Source: Microbacterium sp. LCT-H2
Lineage (GTDB): Bacteria; Actinomycetota; Actinomycetes; Actinomycetales; Microbacteriaceae
Direction of reading: 5' to 3'
Assembly: GCF_001866135.1 (NCBI RefSeq)
Contig: NZ_MODW01000004.1
Span: forward strand, 124,001-188,000
DNA: 64,000 nucleotides
Shown here: positions 1-7,514 of the stretch, piece by piece
Numbering within the stretch: the stretch's first letter is position 1
Layout: the number at the start of each line of letters is the position of its first letter
Notes under the pieces: generated by a model
Told to the model about the DNA's origin: nothing
What the model saw: the letters and a program-made list of their open reading frames with translations, nothing else
Databases searched by the model: none
Translations under genes and position numbers: made by a program

Positions 1-866
1 ACCTCCGTGCCCGCAGGCGCATGCCGGACGGCGTTCGTGAGCAGGTTCACCACGATCCGCCCGAGCTGATGCGGATCGGCCCACAGCACCGGACCGGCGA
101 TCCCCCGCTCCACGATCCGGACATCACGCGTCGCCGCGGCCGCCGCGACATCGGCGACCGCATCGGACACGACATCACGGAGGATCACCTGCTCCGTCTG
201 CAGCTGCACAGCGCCGGAGGTGAGGCGAGAGAGCTCGAAGAGGTCGTCCACCATCCGACTCATCGTCTCGACCTGCCCCCGCACCTGGCCGGCGAAACGC
301 TCCGGGGCGGCCGCCGTGCCGTCCTCCACCGCTTCGGCGAGCACGCGGAGAGCGGTGAGCGGCGTGCGCAGGTCGTGCGAGATCCAGGCGAAGAAGCGCC
401 GACGGGCGGAGTCCAGCCGCACCAGCTCGGCCCTCGCCGCGTCCACCTCGGCCGAGACCACCGCGAGCTGTGTCGAGAGGCCGGCGAGCTCCCGAGAGGC
501 CGCCGCGTCCGCCACCGCGTCGTCCATCCGACCGATCCTGCCCAGCGACACCGAGAACCCCTCGACCCAGGCGCGCACCGTGCGCGCCATGCACCATGCC
601 ATGCCCAGACCGAGCACGAGCGACACAGCGATCACGGTGAGGAGGATGGTCAGGTCGTGGGCGGAGAGGTACATCTCGAGCCCGATGGCCACCACGGACC
701 CCGCCATCGCGACGGTGCCCGCGCTGGCGACGACCATCAGCTGGGCACGGAGCCCGCGACGCCGCAGGGCTCGCAGGAGCAGCACGGCGACGACGGCGAC
801 GACGATCGCCACCGCCAAGCTCGTGAGGACGATCTGCAGGATCACCCCACCGGAGATCATCGTCAT
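1..866 (-). CDS. Sensor histidine kinase, 3' part beyond the window edge
   Basis: Membrane sensor kinase partner of the adjacent OmpR-type regulator. The 288 visible residues hold two membrane helices (about residues 8-28 and 38-75), a linker, the dimerisation/phosphoacceptor box SHDLRTPL near residue 147 and the start of the ATPase domain with the N-box NLLTNAVRHA near the window edge. The G boxes lie outside the window. The start codon overlaps the regulator's stop by 4 bases (ATGA), so the two are translationally coupled. The sensed signal cannot be read from the sequence, and the region between the two helices is very short, so a membrane or intracellular cue is more likely than an extracellular ligand. 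Confidence 0.93.
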   Translation of the reverse strand, partial: MTMISGGVILQIVLTSLAVAIVVAVVAVLLLRALRRRGLRAQLMVVASAGTVAMAGSVVAIGLEMYLSAHDLTILLTVIAVSLVLGLGMAWCMARTVRAWVEGFSVSLGRIGRMDDAVADAAASRELAGLSTQLAVVSAEVDAARAELVRLDSARRRFFAWISHDLRTPLTALRVLAEAVEDGTAAAPERFAGQVRGQVETMSRMVDDLFELSRLTSGAVQLQTEQVILRDVVSDAVADVAAAAATRDVRIVERGIAGPVLWADPHQLGRIVVNLLTNAVRHAPAGTE

Positions 867-1561
867 CAGCCGATCCCTCTCGACAGGAAGCGATAGCCGA
901 CGCCCCACTCGGTGAGCAGATGGCGAGGGTCCTGCGGGTCCTCCTCGATCTTCTCCCGCAGACGCCGCACGTGCACGGTGACCGTCGAACGCTCGCCGAC
1001 GGTCCACCCCCACACCTCGCGAAGGATCTCCTCGCGACCCAGCGCGCGACCGTCGTTGCGGACGAGGAAGAGGAGCAGGTCGTACTCCCTGCCCGTCAAC
1101 ACCATCTCCTCTCCGCGCACCCAGGCGCGGCGCCGCAGCAGGTCGATCACGAACGCGCCCCTCCGGAGCTCCCCGGACGACGTCTGCGCGACCTGGGACC
1201 GACGGACCAGTGCCGCGACGCGCATCGACAGCTCCCTCATCGAGAACGGCTTGGCGAGATAGTCGTCGACACCGAACGCGAAGCCGTCGATGCGATCCTC
1301 CACCTCCCCCAGGGCAGTGAGCACCATGATGGGCACGTCGGAGACGGCGCGCAGCTCGCGGCAGAGCTCGTCGCCGCTGAGGCCGGGCAGCATCCGGTCG
1401 ACGATCACCACATCCGGGACGGCCTCCCGCAGCGCAGTCCGTGCGGAGACGCCGTCCCCGAAGCTCGACACCGCATAGCCGTGGGCCTGAAGGTACGCCC
1501 CCACGGCCTCGCGCACCGTGGGATCGTCCTCCACGACGGCGACTCTGATGACCCCTTCCAT
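866..1561 (-). CDS. OmpR/PhoB-family response regulator
   Basis: A 231-residue DNA-binding response regulator. The receiver domain (about 4-118) has the acidic pair EDD, the phosphoacceptor Asp in VIVDRMLPG and the conserved Lys in LAKPF. The winged-helix effector domain (about 130-228) has TGREYDLL and the C-terminal VRGVGYRF-like end (EWGVGYRFL). The start at 1561 is preceded on the minus strand by TACCCT and 7 bases, giving a leaderless reading; a longer open frame upstream has no family similarity and was not used. It is transcribed away from the DM13/DoxX pair, which makes that pair a plausible target. Confidence 0.95.
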   Translation of the reverse strand: MEGVIRVAVVEDDPTVREAVGAYLQAHGYAVSSFGDGVSARTALREAVPDVVIVDRMLPGLSGDELCRELRAVSDVPIMVLTALGEVEDRIDGFAFGVDDYLAKPFSMRELSMRVAALVRRSQVAQTSSGELRRGAFVIDLLRRRAWVRGEEMVLTGREYDLLLFLVRNDGRALGREEILREVWGWTVGERSTVTVHVRRLREKIEEDPQDPRHLLTEWGVGYRFLSRGIG

Positions 1562-1568
1562 GCCGTCG

Positions 1569-1574
1569 AGGGTA
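1569..1574 (-). promoter_or_regulatory. -10 box TACCCT for the response regulator
   Basis: TACCCT lies 7 bases before the ATG at 1561 on the minus strand, so the transcript would begin at or next to the start codon. Confidence 0.55.
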
Positions 1575-1715
1575 ACCCCCACGCGACAACGCACCGACGG
1601 ATCCTTACGGTTCCGAAAGGTCTTCCCCACGGCCCGCTTCCGCTTCCTAGCGTGCTGTGCAGCACCTCCGCCGCGGCATCCGCCACGACGGCGTTCCATC
1701 GAACAGGAGACCATC

Positions 1716-2168
1716 ATGCGCAAGACCCTTCTCGCCACCACCGCCGCCCTCGGGCTCGCCCTGACGCTCGCAGCCTGCAGCCCGCAGGACACGGCCGACA
1801 CGTCGACCCCTTCCTCCTCGGCCTCGCAGAGCACCGCAGAGAGCGACGCCACCACCACGGACACGACCGCGAAGAGCGGGGAGTTCGCGGGCCTGAACGG
1901 CAAGAAGGTCGCCGGCATGGTCTCCGTCTCCGACACGGAGGTGATGCTGTCGGAGTTCTCCTCGGACGAGGGCCCCGATCTGCACGTCTACCTGACGGAC
2001 GGCACGGACGAGGCGGCGATCGCCTCCGGCATGCTCGTCGACGCGGTCTCGTACGACACCGCGACGCAGACCTTCACCCTGGACGGCGTCGACGCGGAGG
2101 ACTACTCCCACGTCGTCATCTACTGCGACAAGGCGAAGGCCGTGTTCGGGGCAGCCGAGCTGTCATGA
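1716..2168 (+). CDS. Lipoprotein with DM13-type electron-transfer domain
   Basis: A 150-residue exported lipoprotein. The signal peptide ends in the lipobox LAAC (Cys about 21), followed by a Ser/Thr-rich linker (about 24-52). The rest matches the DM13 domain: PDLHVYLTDG, a central Y and the C-terminal VVIYCDKAKAVFGAAEL, which holds the single conserved Cys thought to be redox-active in this family. The ribosome site AGGAGA sits 5 bases before the ATG. Its stop overlaps the start of the DoxX gene (ATGA). DM13 is known as a predicted redox domain; a shared redox role with DoxX is inference. Confidence 0.82.
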   Translation: MRKTLLATTAALGLALTLAACSPQDTADTSTPSSSASQSTAESDATTTDTTAKSGEFAGLNGKKVAGMVSVSDTEVMLSEFSSDEGPDLHVYLTDGTDEAAIASGMLVDAVSYDTATQTFTLDGVDAEDYSHVVIYCDKAKAVFGAAELS

Positions 2169-2641
2169 CCGCGCCACGATCCACTCGTCTTCTGATCGGC
2201 TCGCTGCTGGGAGCGGCCGCTCGGGTGGCGGTCGGGGTGCTGTGGCTCATCGAGGGGACGCTGAAGTATCGGGCGGGATTCGGGGCGGCCGACATCGAAC
2301 TCGTGGCGCAGAGCGCGCAGGGGAACACGAGGGTGCCGGACTTCTTCGACCCGCTCGGGGCGGCGATGGCCTCGGCACCGGCGTTCTTCGGGGTCGCGAT
2401 CCCGGCACTGGAGGTCGGATTGGGCGTCCTCCTCGTGTCGGGGCTGCTCACCCGAACGGCCGCGTTCGTCTCGGTCGGGACCCTGGCGCTCTACTGGAGC
2501 GCGGACCAGCTGATCGCGCAGTACCCCGTGATGGCGGTGCTGTCCGCGATGGTGCTGGCGATCGTCGCCGCCGGGCGGCTCGGGGTGGACGGCTGGGTGC
2601 GGGCGCGGCGGGCGCGTCCGGTGGAGGGACCGGAGGCCTGA
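2165..2641 (+). CDS. DoxX-family membrane protein
   Basis: A 158-residue protein with four predicted membrane helices (about 12-30, 68-90, 95-112, 118-138), the size and layout of DoxX. LIEGTLKY follows helix 1, as in family members. It is translationally coupled to the DM13 lipoprotein through a 4-base overlap, so the two products are probably made together and act at the outer face of the membrane. DoxX proteins are linked to quinone or thiol redox chemistry, but the exact reaction here is unknown. It converges on the next gene with one base between stop codons. Confidence 0.8.
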   Translation: MTAPRSTRLLIGSLLGAAARVAVGVLWLIEGTLKYRAGFGAADIELVAQSAQGNTRVPDFFDPLGAAMASAPAFFGVAIPALEVGLGVLLVSGLLTRTAAFVSVGTLALYWSADQLIAQYPVMAVLSAMVLAIVAAGRLGVDGWVRARRARPVEGPEA

Positions 2642-2642
2642 G

Positions 2643-3191
2643 TCATCCCCGGCGTCGACGACCGAAACGTCGGCGCCGGGATGGCGTCTCGGACGGGGCG
2701 GGCCGCGTCGCCCGGCGCTGCGCCCACGCGACGACCTCGGCGTCGACGTCGCGCAACGGCGTCACGACCGGGGGTCCGCCCTGGAGCTGGCGTCGGGCCT
2801 CGCGCACACGCCGATTGAAGTCCTCGAGCACCTCGCGCACATCGGACTCGCGACCGAGGAGGTCGAGCTGTCCGTCGAGCTCGCGGTCCTCCGTGCGCAG
2901 GAGGATGGCGGGAGGACCGAGCCCGGTCAGGCCCTCGGTCTCGATCTTGCGACGGATCCACCAGTCCGGGTCGTGGTGGTCGCCGAGCCCTTCGAGCGGC
3001 TTGCCTGCTCCCGGAAGGTCATCGAAGTCGCCACGGCGGATGGCGACCTGGATGGCGGATTCCACGAAGGCGGCGCGGTCCACCGCGGCAGCGGCACCGG
3101 GAGGTGCGGCGGTGTCCGCGTCGTCGGCGACATCATCGCCCTGCTGCTGTCGGGCCCGATAGCGCGCGGCCGCCTCCCGGGGATCCGTCAT
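2643..3191 (-). CDS. DUF1992 / DnaJ-C28-homology protein
   Basis: A 182-residue soluble protein. Residues about 38-110 carry the DUF1992 core: an ESAIQ(V)AIRRGDF stretch, then DDLPGAGKPLEGL and DPDWWIRRKI. The N-terminus is an Ala-rich linker and the C-terminus is strongly basic (RRRRFGRRRRG). No function is established in bacteria. The start at 3191 follows a GGAGGCGCATC ribosome site, so this mRNA has a leader. A TAGGGT box 32 bases upstream is a candidate promoter. Confidence 0.8.
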   Translation of the reverse strand: MTDPREAAARYRARQQQGDDVADDADTAAPPGAAAAVDRAAFVESAIQVAIRRGDFDDLPGAGKPLEGLGDHHDPDWWIRRKIETEGLTGLGPPAILLRTEDRELDGQLDLLGRESDVREVLEDFNRRVREARRQLQGGPPVVTPLRDVDAEVVAWAQRRATRPAPSETPSRRRRFGRRRRG

Positions 3192-3274
3192 GATGCGCCT
3201 CCGTCCGCTCGGAGCTCCTCCTCTCACCCTACGTCCGGTCGAGGCCGGAGGTCTCGGGTGTCGACGACAGGTCA

Positions 3275-3280
3275 TAGGCT
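3275..3280 (+). promoter_or_regulatory. -10 box TAGGCT for the MATE gene
   Basis: TAGGCT, then CGGAGG (6 bases), then ATG at 3287. The spacer also resembles a ribosome site, but it touches the ATG and is too close to work as one. Confidence 0.6.
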
Positions 3281-3286
3281 CGGAGG

Positions 3287-4609
3287 ATGGCCGCCCGCAC
3301 CTCTCTGAACCGCGAGATCCTGCGCCTGGCCGTCCCCGCGCTCGGTGCGCTTATCGCGGAGCCGGCGTTCCTCATCGTCGATGCCGCCCTCGTCGGCCAC
3401 CTCGGCACCGTCCCCCTCGCCGGGCTCGGCATCGCCGGAGCCGTGCTGCAGACGATCGTCGGCCTCATGGTGTTCCTCGCGTACTCCACGACCCCCGCGG
3501 TCGCGCGACGGTTCGGGGCCGGGCGTCCGGGGGAGGCGGTCTCGGTCGGGATCAACGGCATGTGGCTCGCGCTCGGCCTGGGTGCCGTGCTCGCCGTCGT
3601 CGGCGCCGTCTCGTCCCCCTGGCTCGTGTCCCTGTTCGGCGCGAGCGCCGAGGTCGCAGCACAGGCCAACGAATACCTCGTGATCTCGATGTGGGGCCTC
3701 CCCGCGATGCTCATCGTGTTCGCGGCCACCGGTCTCCTGCGCGGGATGCAGGACACCATGACGCCACTGTGGATCGCGGGACTCGGCTTCGCGGCGAACG
3801 CCCTGCTGAACTGGCTCTTCATCTACGGGCTCGGCTGGGGCATCGCCGGCTCCGCGGCGGGCACCGTGACGGCGCAGTGGGGCATGGTGGCGGCGTACGC
3901 GCTCGTGGTCCGGCGCCTCGCGACCCGGCACAGCGCCTCGTTGCGTGCCCAACGGGACGGTCTGCGCCACACCGCGACGTCGGGCGGCTGGCTGTTCCTC
4001 CGCACCGTGAGCCTGCGCGTCGCCCTGCTCGCGACCGTGGCGGTGGCGACCGGGATCGGCACCGAGGAGCTCGCCGGGTGGCAGATCGTGTTCACCATCT
4101 TCTCGGCGGCGGCCTTCGCCCTCGACGCGCTCGCGATCGCGGCGCAGGCACTGATCGGCAAAGAGCTCGGCGCCGGGGATGAGGCTCAGGTGCGCCGGGT
4201 GCTGGGGCGGACGGTCGCCTGGGGGGCGTGGTTCGGCGTCGTGGTCGGCGGCGTCATCGCCGCCCTCTCCGGGGTGCTCGGCATCGTCTTCACCGGCGAC
4301 CGGGCCGTGGCGGAGGTGGTGCAGCCGGCCCTGCTCGTGCTCGCGGTGGCGCAGCCGATCGCAGGCGTGGTGTTCGTGCTCGACGGCGTGCTCATGGGGG
4401 CCGACGACGCCCGGTACCTGGCGATCGCGGGCGGACTGAACCTCGTGCCGTTCCTGCCCACGCTGGCGATCATCGCCGCGACGGGGGTCGACGGCACCGC
4501 CGGCCTCGTGTGGCTCGCCGTCGCGTTCTTCGGGGTGTACCTGCTCGCACGGCTGGCGACGCTGGGGTGGCGAGTGCGCTCCGGGCGCTGGCTCGCCGCG
4601 TCGGCATAA
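3287..4609 (+). CDS. MATE-family multidrug/cation exporter
   Basis: A 440-residue membrane protein with twelve predicted helices in two similar halves, as in MATE/DinF transporters. It begins NREILRLAVPALGALIAEP and has the N-lobe stretch VDAALVGHLGTVPLAGLGIAG and the internal GLLRGMQDTMTPL loop near residue 155 that mark the DinF-like branch. It is predicted to export drugs or metabolites by Na+ or H+ antiport. It is a single gene with its own promoter. The substrate cannot be predicted. Confidence 0.92.
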   Translation: MAARTSLNREILRLAVPALGALIAEPAFLIVDAALVGHLGTVPLAGLGIAGAVLQTIVGLMVFLAYSTTPAVARRFGAGRPGEAVSVGINGMWLALGLGAVLAVVGAVSSPWLVSLFGASAEVAAQANEYLVISMWGLPAMLIVFAATGLLRGMQDTMTPLWIAGLGFAANALLNWLFIYGLGWGIAGSAAGTVTAQWGMVAAYALVVRRLATRHSASLRAQRDGLRHTATSGGWLFLRTVSLRVALLATVAVATGIGTEELAGWQIVFTIFSAAAFALDALAIAAQALIGKELGAGDEAQVRRVLGRTVAWGAWFGVVVGGVIAALSGVLGIVFTGDRAVAEVVQPALLVLAVAQPIAGVVFVLDGVLMGADDARYLAIAGGLNLVPFLPTLAIIAATGVDGTAGLVWLAVAFFGVYLLARLATLGWRVRSGRWLAASA

Positions 4610-4613
4610 GTCC

Positions 4614-4668
4614 TCCACAGTCGACGGAGAGAACGACTTATCCCCTGTCGCCGGGCAGAGCGGAATAC
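4614..4668 (+). promoter_or_regulatory. Possible shared upstream element of the repeat-protein genes
   Basis: TCCACAG (4614-4620) and GCGGAATAC (4660-4668) lie upstream of the heptad-repeat gene. Both strings recur upstream of the third repeat-protein gene (60912-60918 and 60944-60952), but at a different spacing. The function is unknown, and chance is not excluded. Confidence 0.3.
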
Positions 4669-4728
4669 AGCGCCCCGCCCCTCTCGCCCTCCGGTGCAGC
4701 ATGGAGCGACACTGAAGGGATGCTGGGG

Positions 4729-5067
4729 ATGAACGACGCACAGGTATGGACCACGATCGGGGTTCTCGCCTCGGGCATGTACGCCACGATCACGCTCATG
4801 GCGACGATGTTTGTGAGGATCATCAAGACGGAGATCGGCACGGTCCGCACGGAGATCGGCGGGATCCACACGGAGATCGGCGGGATCAAGGGCGAGATCG
4901 GCGGGATCAAGGGCGAGATCGTCGGGATCAAGGGCGAGATCGTCGGCGTGAAAGCCGAGATCGGAGATCTCCGGAAGGAGGTGCATGGCCTGAGCCGGCG
5001 CATGGACGGTCTCGACCGCGACGTCAGCGCGATCTCGCGACACCTGTTCGGGATCGATCCGGCCTGA
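4729..5067 (+). CDS. Membrane-anchored heptad-repeat coiled-coil protein (repeat protein 1)
   Basis: A 112-residue protein of no family I recognise. Residues 6-32 form one membrane helix (TTIGVLASGMYATITLMATMF). Residues 33-102 are ten uninterrupted heptads, several identical (KGEIGGI, KGEIVGI), predicting a parallel coiled coil. At DNA level these are 21-bp units from 4825 to 5034. The end (HLFGIDPA) is short. GAAGGG at 4714-4719 is well placed for the ATG at 4729; an ATG at 4720 is the alternative start. Its plan matches the proteins at 21541 and 60989. The Gly-rich core positions are unusual for a stable coiled coil. A scaffold or cell-envelope role is only a guess. Confidence 0.75.
   Translation: MNDAQVWTTIGVLASGMYATITLMATMFVRIIKTEIGTVRTEIGGIHTEIGGIKGEIGGIKGEIVGIKGEIVGVKAEIGDLRKEVHGLSRRMDGLDRDVSAISRHLFGIDPA
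4825..5034 (+). repeat. Ten 21-bp tandem units encoding heptads
   Basis: In-frame tandem repeat inside the preceding gene. Units 4888-4908, 4909-4929 and 4930-4950 are nearly identical (AAGGGCGAGATCG + GCGGGATC type), while the outer units have diverged. This is the pattern of recent expansion at the centre of an array. Confidence 0.85.
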
Positions 5068-5094
5068 CGGAGCAGGCGCGACCGCTCCTCGTGG

Positions 5095-5760
5095 TCACTC
5101 CGCGTGGCGACGGCACCACTCGTACATGATGACGGCGGCGGCGGCACTCGCGTTGATCGAGCGGGTCGAGCCGTACTGCGTGATCTCGATGTGACCCGAA
5201 GCGGCGGTCAGCGCCTCCGGCGACAGCCCAGGCCCTTCCTGCCCGAACAGGAGCACGCACGAGCGCGGCAGGTCGGCGCGGTCCACCGGCACGGCCCCGT
5301 CGACGTTGTCGATCGCGATGACGGGCAGGCCCTCCGCGGCAGCCCAGGCGGCGAAGGTCGCGATGTCCTCATGGTGCACGACGTGCTGGTAGCGGTCGGT
5401 CACCATGGCGCCGCGCTTGTTCCAGCGACGGCGGCCGATGATGTGCACCGTGTCGGCGAGGAACGCGTTGGCGCTGCGCACGATGGAACCGATGTTCATG
5501 TCGTGCTGCCAGTTCTCGATCGCGACGTGGAACGGATGACGCCGCGTATCGAGGTCGGCGACGATCGCCTCCATGCGCCAGTAGCGATAGCGGTCGATGA
5601 CGTTCCGCGTGTCGCCGTGCGCGAGGAGCTCGGGATCGTACTGCTCTCCCTCGGGCCAGGCAGACGGCCCTCCGGGCCACGGGCCGACGCCATATCCGGG
5701 CTGCGCCGAGGACCCCCCGGAGGCGGTCGGTTCCGGGCTCTCGGGGCGCTGCGCATCCAT
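5095..5760 (-). CDS. TrmH/SpoU-family RNA 2'-O-methyltransferase
   Basis: A 221-residue SPOUT methyltransferase that probably methylates a ribose in tRNA or rRNA. It has the three SpoU motifs: NIGSIVRSANAF (near 89), LLFGQEGPGLSPE (near 170) and TQYGSTRSINASAAAAVIMYEW (near 195), which form the SAM knot. About 35 Pro/Gly/Ser-rich residues precede the domain. The ATG at 5760 follows TAGCCT by 6 bases. The target nucleotide cannot be assigned. Confidence 0.92.
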   Translation of the reverse strand: MDAQRPESPEPTASGGSSAQPGYGVGPWPGGPSAWPEGEQYDPELLAHGDTRNVIDRYRYWRMEAIVADLDTRRHPFHVAIENWQHDMNIGSIVRSANAFLADTVHIIGRRRWNKRGAMVTDRYQHVVHHEDIATFAAWAAAEGLPVIAIDNVDGAVPVDRADLPRSCVLLFGQEGPGLSPEALTAASGHIEITQYGSTRSINASAAAAVIMYEWCRRHAE

Positions 5761-5766
5761 CCCGCC

Positions 5767-5772
5767 AGGCTA
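5767..5772 (-). promoter_or_regulatory. -10 box TAGCCT for the SpoU methyltransferase
   Basis: TAGCCT on the minus strand, a 6-base spacer, then ATG at 5760; this is a leaderless arrangement. Confidence 0.55.
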
Positions 5773-5828
5773 TCGCCGCGTCGGCCCGGCCGCCGTCCGG
5801 CGGAGGGGCCGCACACCGGCCGAGAATA

Positions 5829-5844
5829 TTTAGGTATACCGAAA
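5829..5844 (+). promoter_or_regulatory. MntR-type operator, copy 1
   Basis: TTTAGGTATACCGAAA is an imperfect inverted repeat of the kind bound by DtxR/MntR dimers. It lies just upstream of the -10 box TACGGT (5852-5857) of mntH, so binding there would block RNA polymerase. Confidence 0.75.
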
Positions 5845-5851
5845 AATACGC

Positions 5852-5857
5852 TACGGT
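5852..5857 (+). promoter_or_regulatory. -10 box TACGGT for mntH
   Basis: TACGGT, 6 bases, then the GTG start at 5864. It lies between the two operator copies; operator copy 2 begins on its last base. Confidence 0.6.
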
Positions 5858-5872
5858 TTCGGTGTGCCTAAA
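5857..5872 (-). promoter_or_regulatory. MntR-type operator, copy 2 (inverted)
   Basis: Read on the minus strand this is TTTAGGCACACCGAAA, differing from copy 1 at only two of 16 positions. It covers the predicted start point and the mntH GTG codon, so it could block initiation. Centre-to-centre distance to copy 1 is 28 bases. Confidence 0.75.
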
Positions 5873-7150
5873 AATCCCACCGCCTCTCTCCTGATCCCCG
5901 CTCGCACCGCTTCGCCGCGCCTGCTGTGGCTGCTGGGACCGGCGCTGGTGGCGGGTGTCGCCTACCTCGACCCGGGCAACGTCGCCAGCAACATGACCGC
6001 GGGGGCGCAGTACGGCTACCTGCTCGTGTGGGTGGTCGTCGCCGGCAACGTGATGGCCTGGCTGATCCAATACCTGTCCGCGAAGCTCGGCGTCGTCACC
6101 GGCCAGAGCCTCCCGGAGGTGCTGGGCCGGCGGCTGCACCGTCCCTGGGCCCGCCGCGCGTACTGGCTGCAGGCGGAGCTGGTCGCGATGGCGACCGACC
6201 TCGCCGAGGTCATCGGCGGCGCCGTCGCCCTGAACCTGCTCTTCGGCGTCCCGCTGCTGTGGGGCGGACTCATCACCGGGGCCGTGTCGATGGCCCTGCT
6301 CGCGGTGCAGAACCGTCGCGGCGCCCGTCCCTTCGAGTTCGCGATCATCGGACTCATGCTCGTGATCACGATCGGCTTCATGGCCGGCCTGTTCCTCGCG
6401 CCGCCCGACCCAGCCGGCGTGGTGAGCGGCCTCGTGCCGCGCTTCGAGGACACGGGGTCCGTACTCCTCGCCGCCTCGATCCTCGGCGCGACGATCATGC
6501 CGCACGCGATCTACGCGCACTCCTCCCTGGCCCGCGACCGGTTCGGTGCGACGAGCGCCGAGACAACCGAGGAGGCCGCCCGGGTCGAGACGTCGCGGAT
6601 CCGCCGCCTGCTCACGGCGACACGGTGGGATGTGACGATCGCGATGGTCATCGCGGGCTCCGTGAACCTCGGCATCCTGCTCCTCGCGGCGGCGAACCTC
6701 GCGGGCGTCGCGGGGACCGACTCCCTGGAGGGCGCACACGCCGCCCTTGCCGCGGGCCTCGGTCCGGCCGTGGCGACCTTCTTCGCCGTGGGGCTGCTCG
6801 CCTCCGGTCTCGCCTCGACCTCCGTCGGCGCGTACGCGGGCGCCGAGATCATGCACGGCCTGCTGCACGTACGCATCCCCCTGCTGGCCCGGCGCCTGGT
6901 GACGCTCATCCCCGCGCTGGTGATCCTCGGCATCGGGGTGGACCCGACGCTCGCCCTCGTCCTCAGCCAGGTCGTGCTGTCGTTCGGCATCCCGTTCGCG
7001 CTGATCCCGCTCGTCGCCCTCACCGCACAGCGCCGCACGCTCGGCGTCTGGGTCAACCGGGTGTGGACGACGGTCGCCGGCATCGCGGCCTCCGTGCTCC
7101 TCATCGCCCTGAACGGCGCCCTGCTCTGGCTGGTGCTGACCGGGTCATGA
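5864..7150 (+). CDS. mntH: NRAMP-family Mn2+/divalent metal:H+ symporter MntH
   Basis: A 428-residue importer with about eleven membrane helices. Helix 1 holds the metal-binding DPGN (YLDPGNVASNM, near 37), and helix 6 holds the second metal site in ATIMPHAIYAHSS (near 208, with Met-Pro-His); together these define manganese/iron NRAMP carriers. The GTG start is set by the promoter geometry and lies inside an operator. An MntR-type repressor lies two genes downstream, so repression by Mn-loaded MntR is a well-supported inference. Confidence 0.95.
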   Translation: MPKNPTASLLIPARTASPRLLWLLGPALVAGVAYLDPGNVASNMTAGAQYGYLLVWVVVAGNVMAWLIQYLSAKLGVVTGQSLPEVLGRRLHRPWARRAYWLQAELVAMATDLAEVIGGAVALNLLFGVPLLWGGLITGAVSMALLAVQNRRGARPFEFAIIGLMLVITIGFMAGLFLAPPDPAGVVSGLVPRFEDTGSVLLAASILGATIMPHAIYAHSSLARDRFGATSAETTEEAARVETSRIRRLLTATRWDVTIAMVIAGSVNLGILLLAAANLAGVAGTDSLEGAHAALAAGLGPAVATFFAVGLLASGLASTSVGAYAGAEIMHGLLHVRIPLLARRLVTLIPALVILGIGVDPTLALVLSQVVLSFGIPFALIPLVALTAQRRTLGVWVNRVWTTVAGIAASVLLIALNGALLWLVLTGS

Positions 7151-7157
7151 CGCCGGA

Positions 7158-7163
7158 TAGGCT
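7158..7163 (+). promoter_or_regulatory. -10 box TAGGCT inside the mntH-7171 junction
   Basis: TAGGCT, 7 bases, then ATG at 7171. It starts only eight bases after the mntH stop, so the downstream gene may have its own leaderless transcript as well as mntH read-through. Confidence 0.5.
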
Positions 7164-7170
7164 CGACATC

Positions 7171-7470
7171 ATGTCTGCCACCTCCGCCCGTCGCACCGTC
7201 CGCTTCCTCACCTGGAGCGGCTTCGCGACCGGCGTCATCGGCGGTCTGCTCATCGCTTTCCCGAAGGTCATCGGCCCCGCCAGCCCGTGGGTGCAGCTCG
7301 CCCTCGGCGTCGCCACCCTGATCTTCGCCTTCCGTGCCCGCAAGGTGGGCATCGCCGAGGTGGAGGGCTTCGACGGGCGCCTGTCGCTCGCCGCCGCCCT
7401 CCTGGGGTTCCTCGTGCTCTTCTTCGCGGGGCAGGCGGCCGTGATCCTGCTCGGCTCCGCGAGCGCCTGA
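7171..7470 (+). CDS. Small three-helix membrane protein
   Basis: A 99-residue protein of unknown function between mntH and mntR. It has three hydrophobic helices (about 14-36, 40-57, 73-95) and a basic N-terminus. An in-frame ATG at 7147 overlaps the mntH stop by 4 bases and would add 8 residues; I chose 7171 because of the TAGGCT box just before it. Its position suggests a link to manganese handling, but nothing in the sequence (no His/Asp/Met cluster) shows metal binding. Confidence 0.65.
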   Translation: MSATSARRTVRFLTWSGFATGVIGGLLIAFPKVIGPASPWVQLALGVATLIFAFRARKVGIAEVEGFDGRLSLAAALLGFLVLFFAGQAAVILLGSASA

Positions 7471-7502
7471 CTCAGGCCGCGAGGCCGGCCGACCCGGACA
7501 CG

Positions 7503-7508
7503 TAAGGT
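7503..7508 (+). promoter_or_regulatory. -10 box TAAGGT for mntR
   Basis: TAAGGT, 6 bases, then the GTG start at 7515. No copy of the 16-bp operator is visible here, so the repressor gene does not look autoregulated through that site. Confidence 0.55.
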
Positions 7509-7514
7509 GGTGGG

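Noticed and set aside
1..866. Truncated histidine kinase as a pseudogene
   Set aside because: The reading frame runs cleanly into the left window edge; the missing part is simply outside.
1562..1936. N-terminal extension of the response regulator into the divergent gene
   Set aside because: The extension is low-complexity, overlaps the DM13 lipoprotein on the other strand and has no counterpart in OmpR-type proteins. The TACCCT box supports the start at 1561.
4825..5034. CRISPR-like array
   Set aside because: The units are contiguous 21-mers without spacers and stay in frame with a coiled-coil protein; there are no cas genes.
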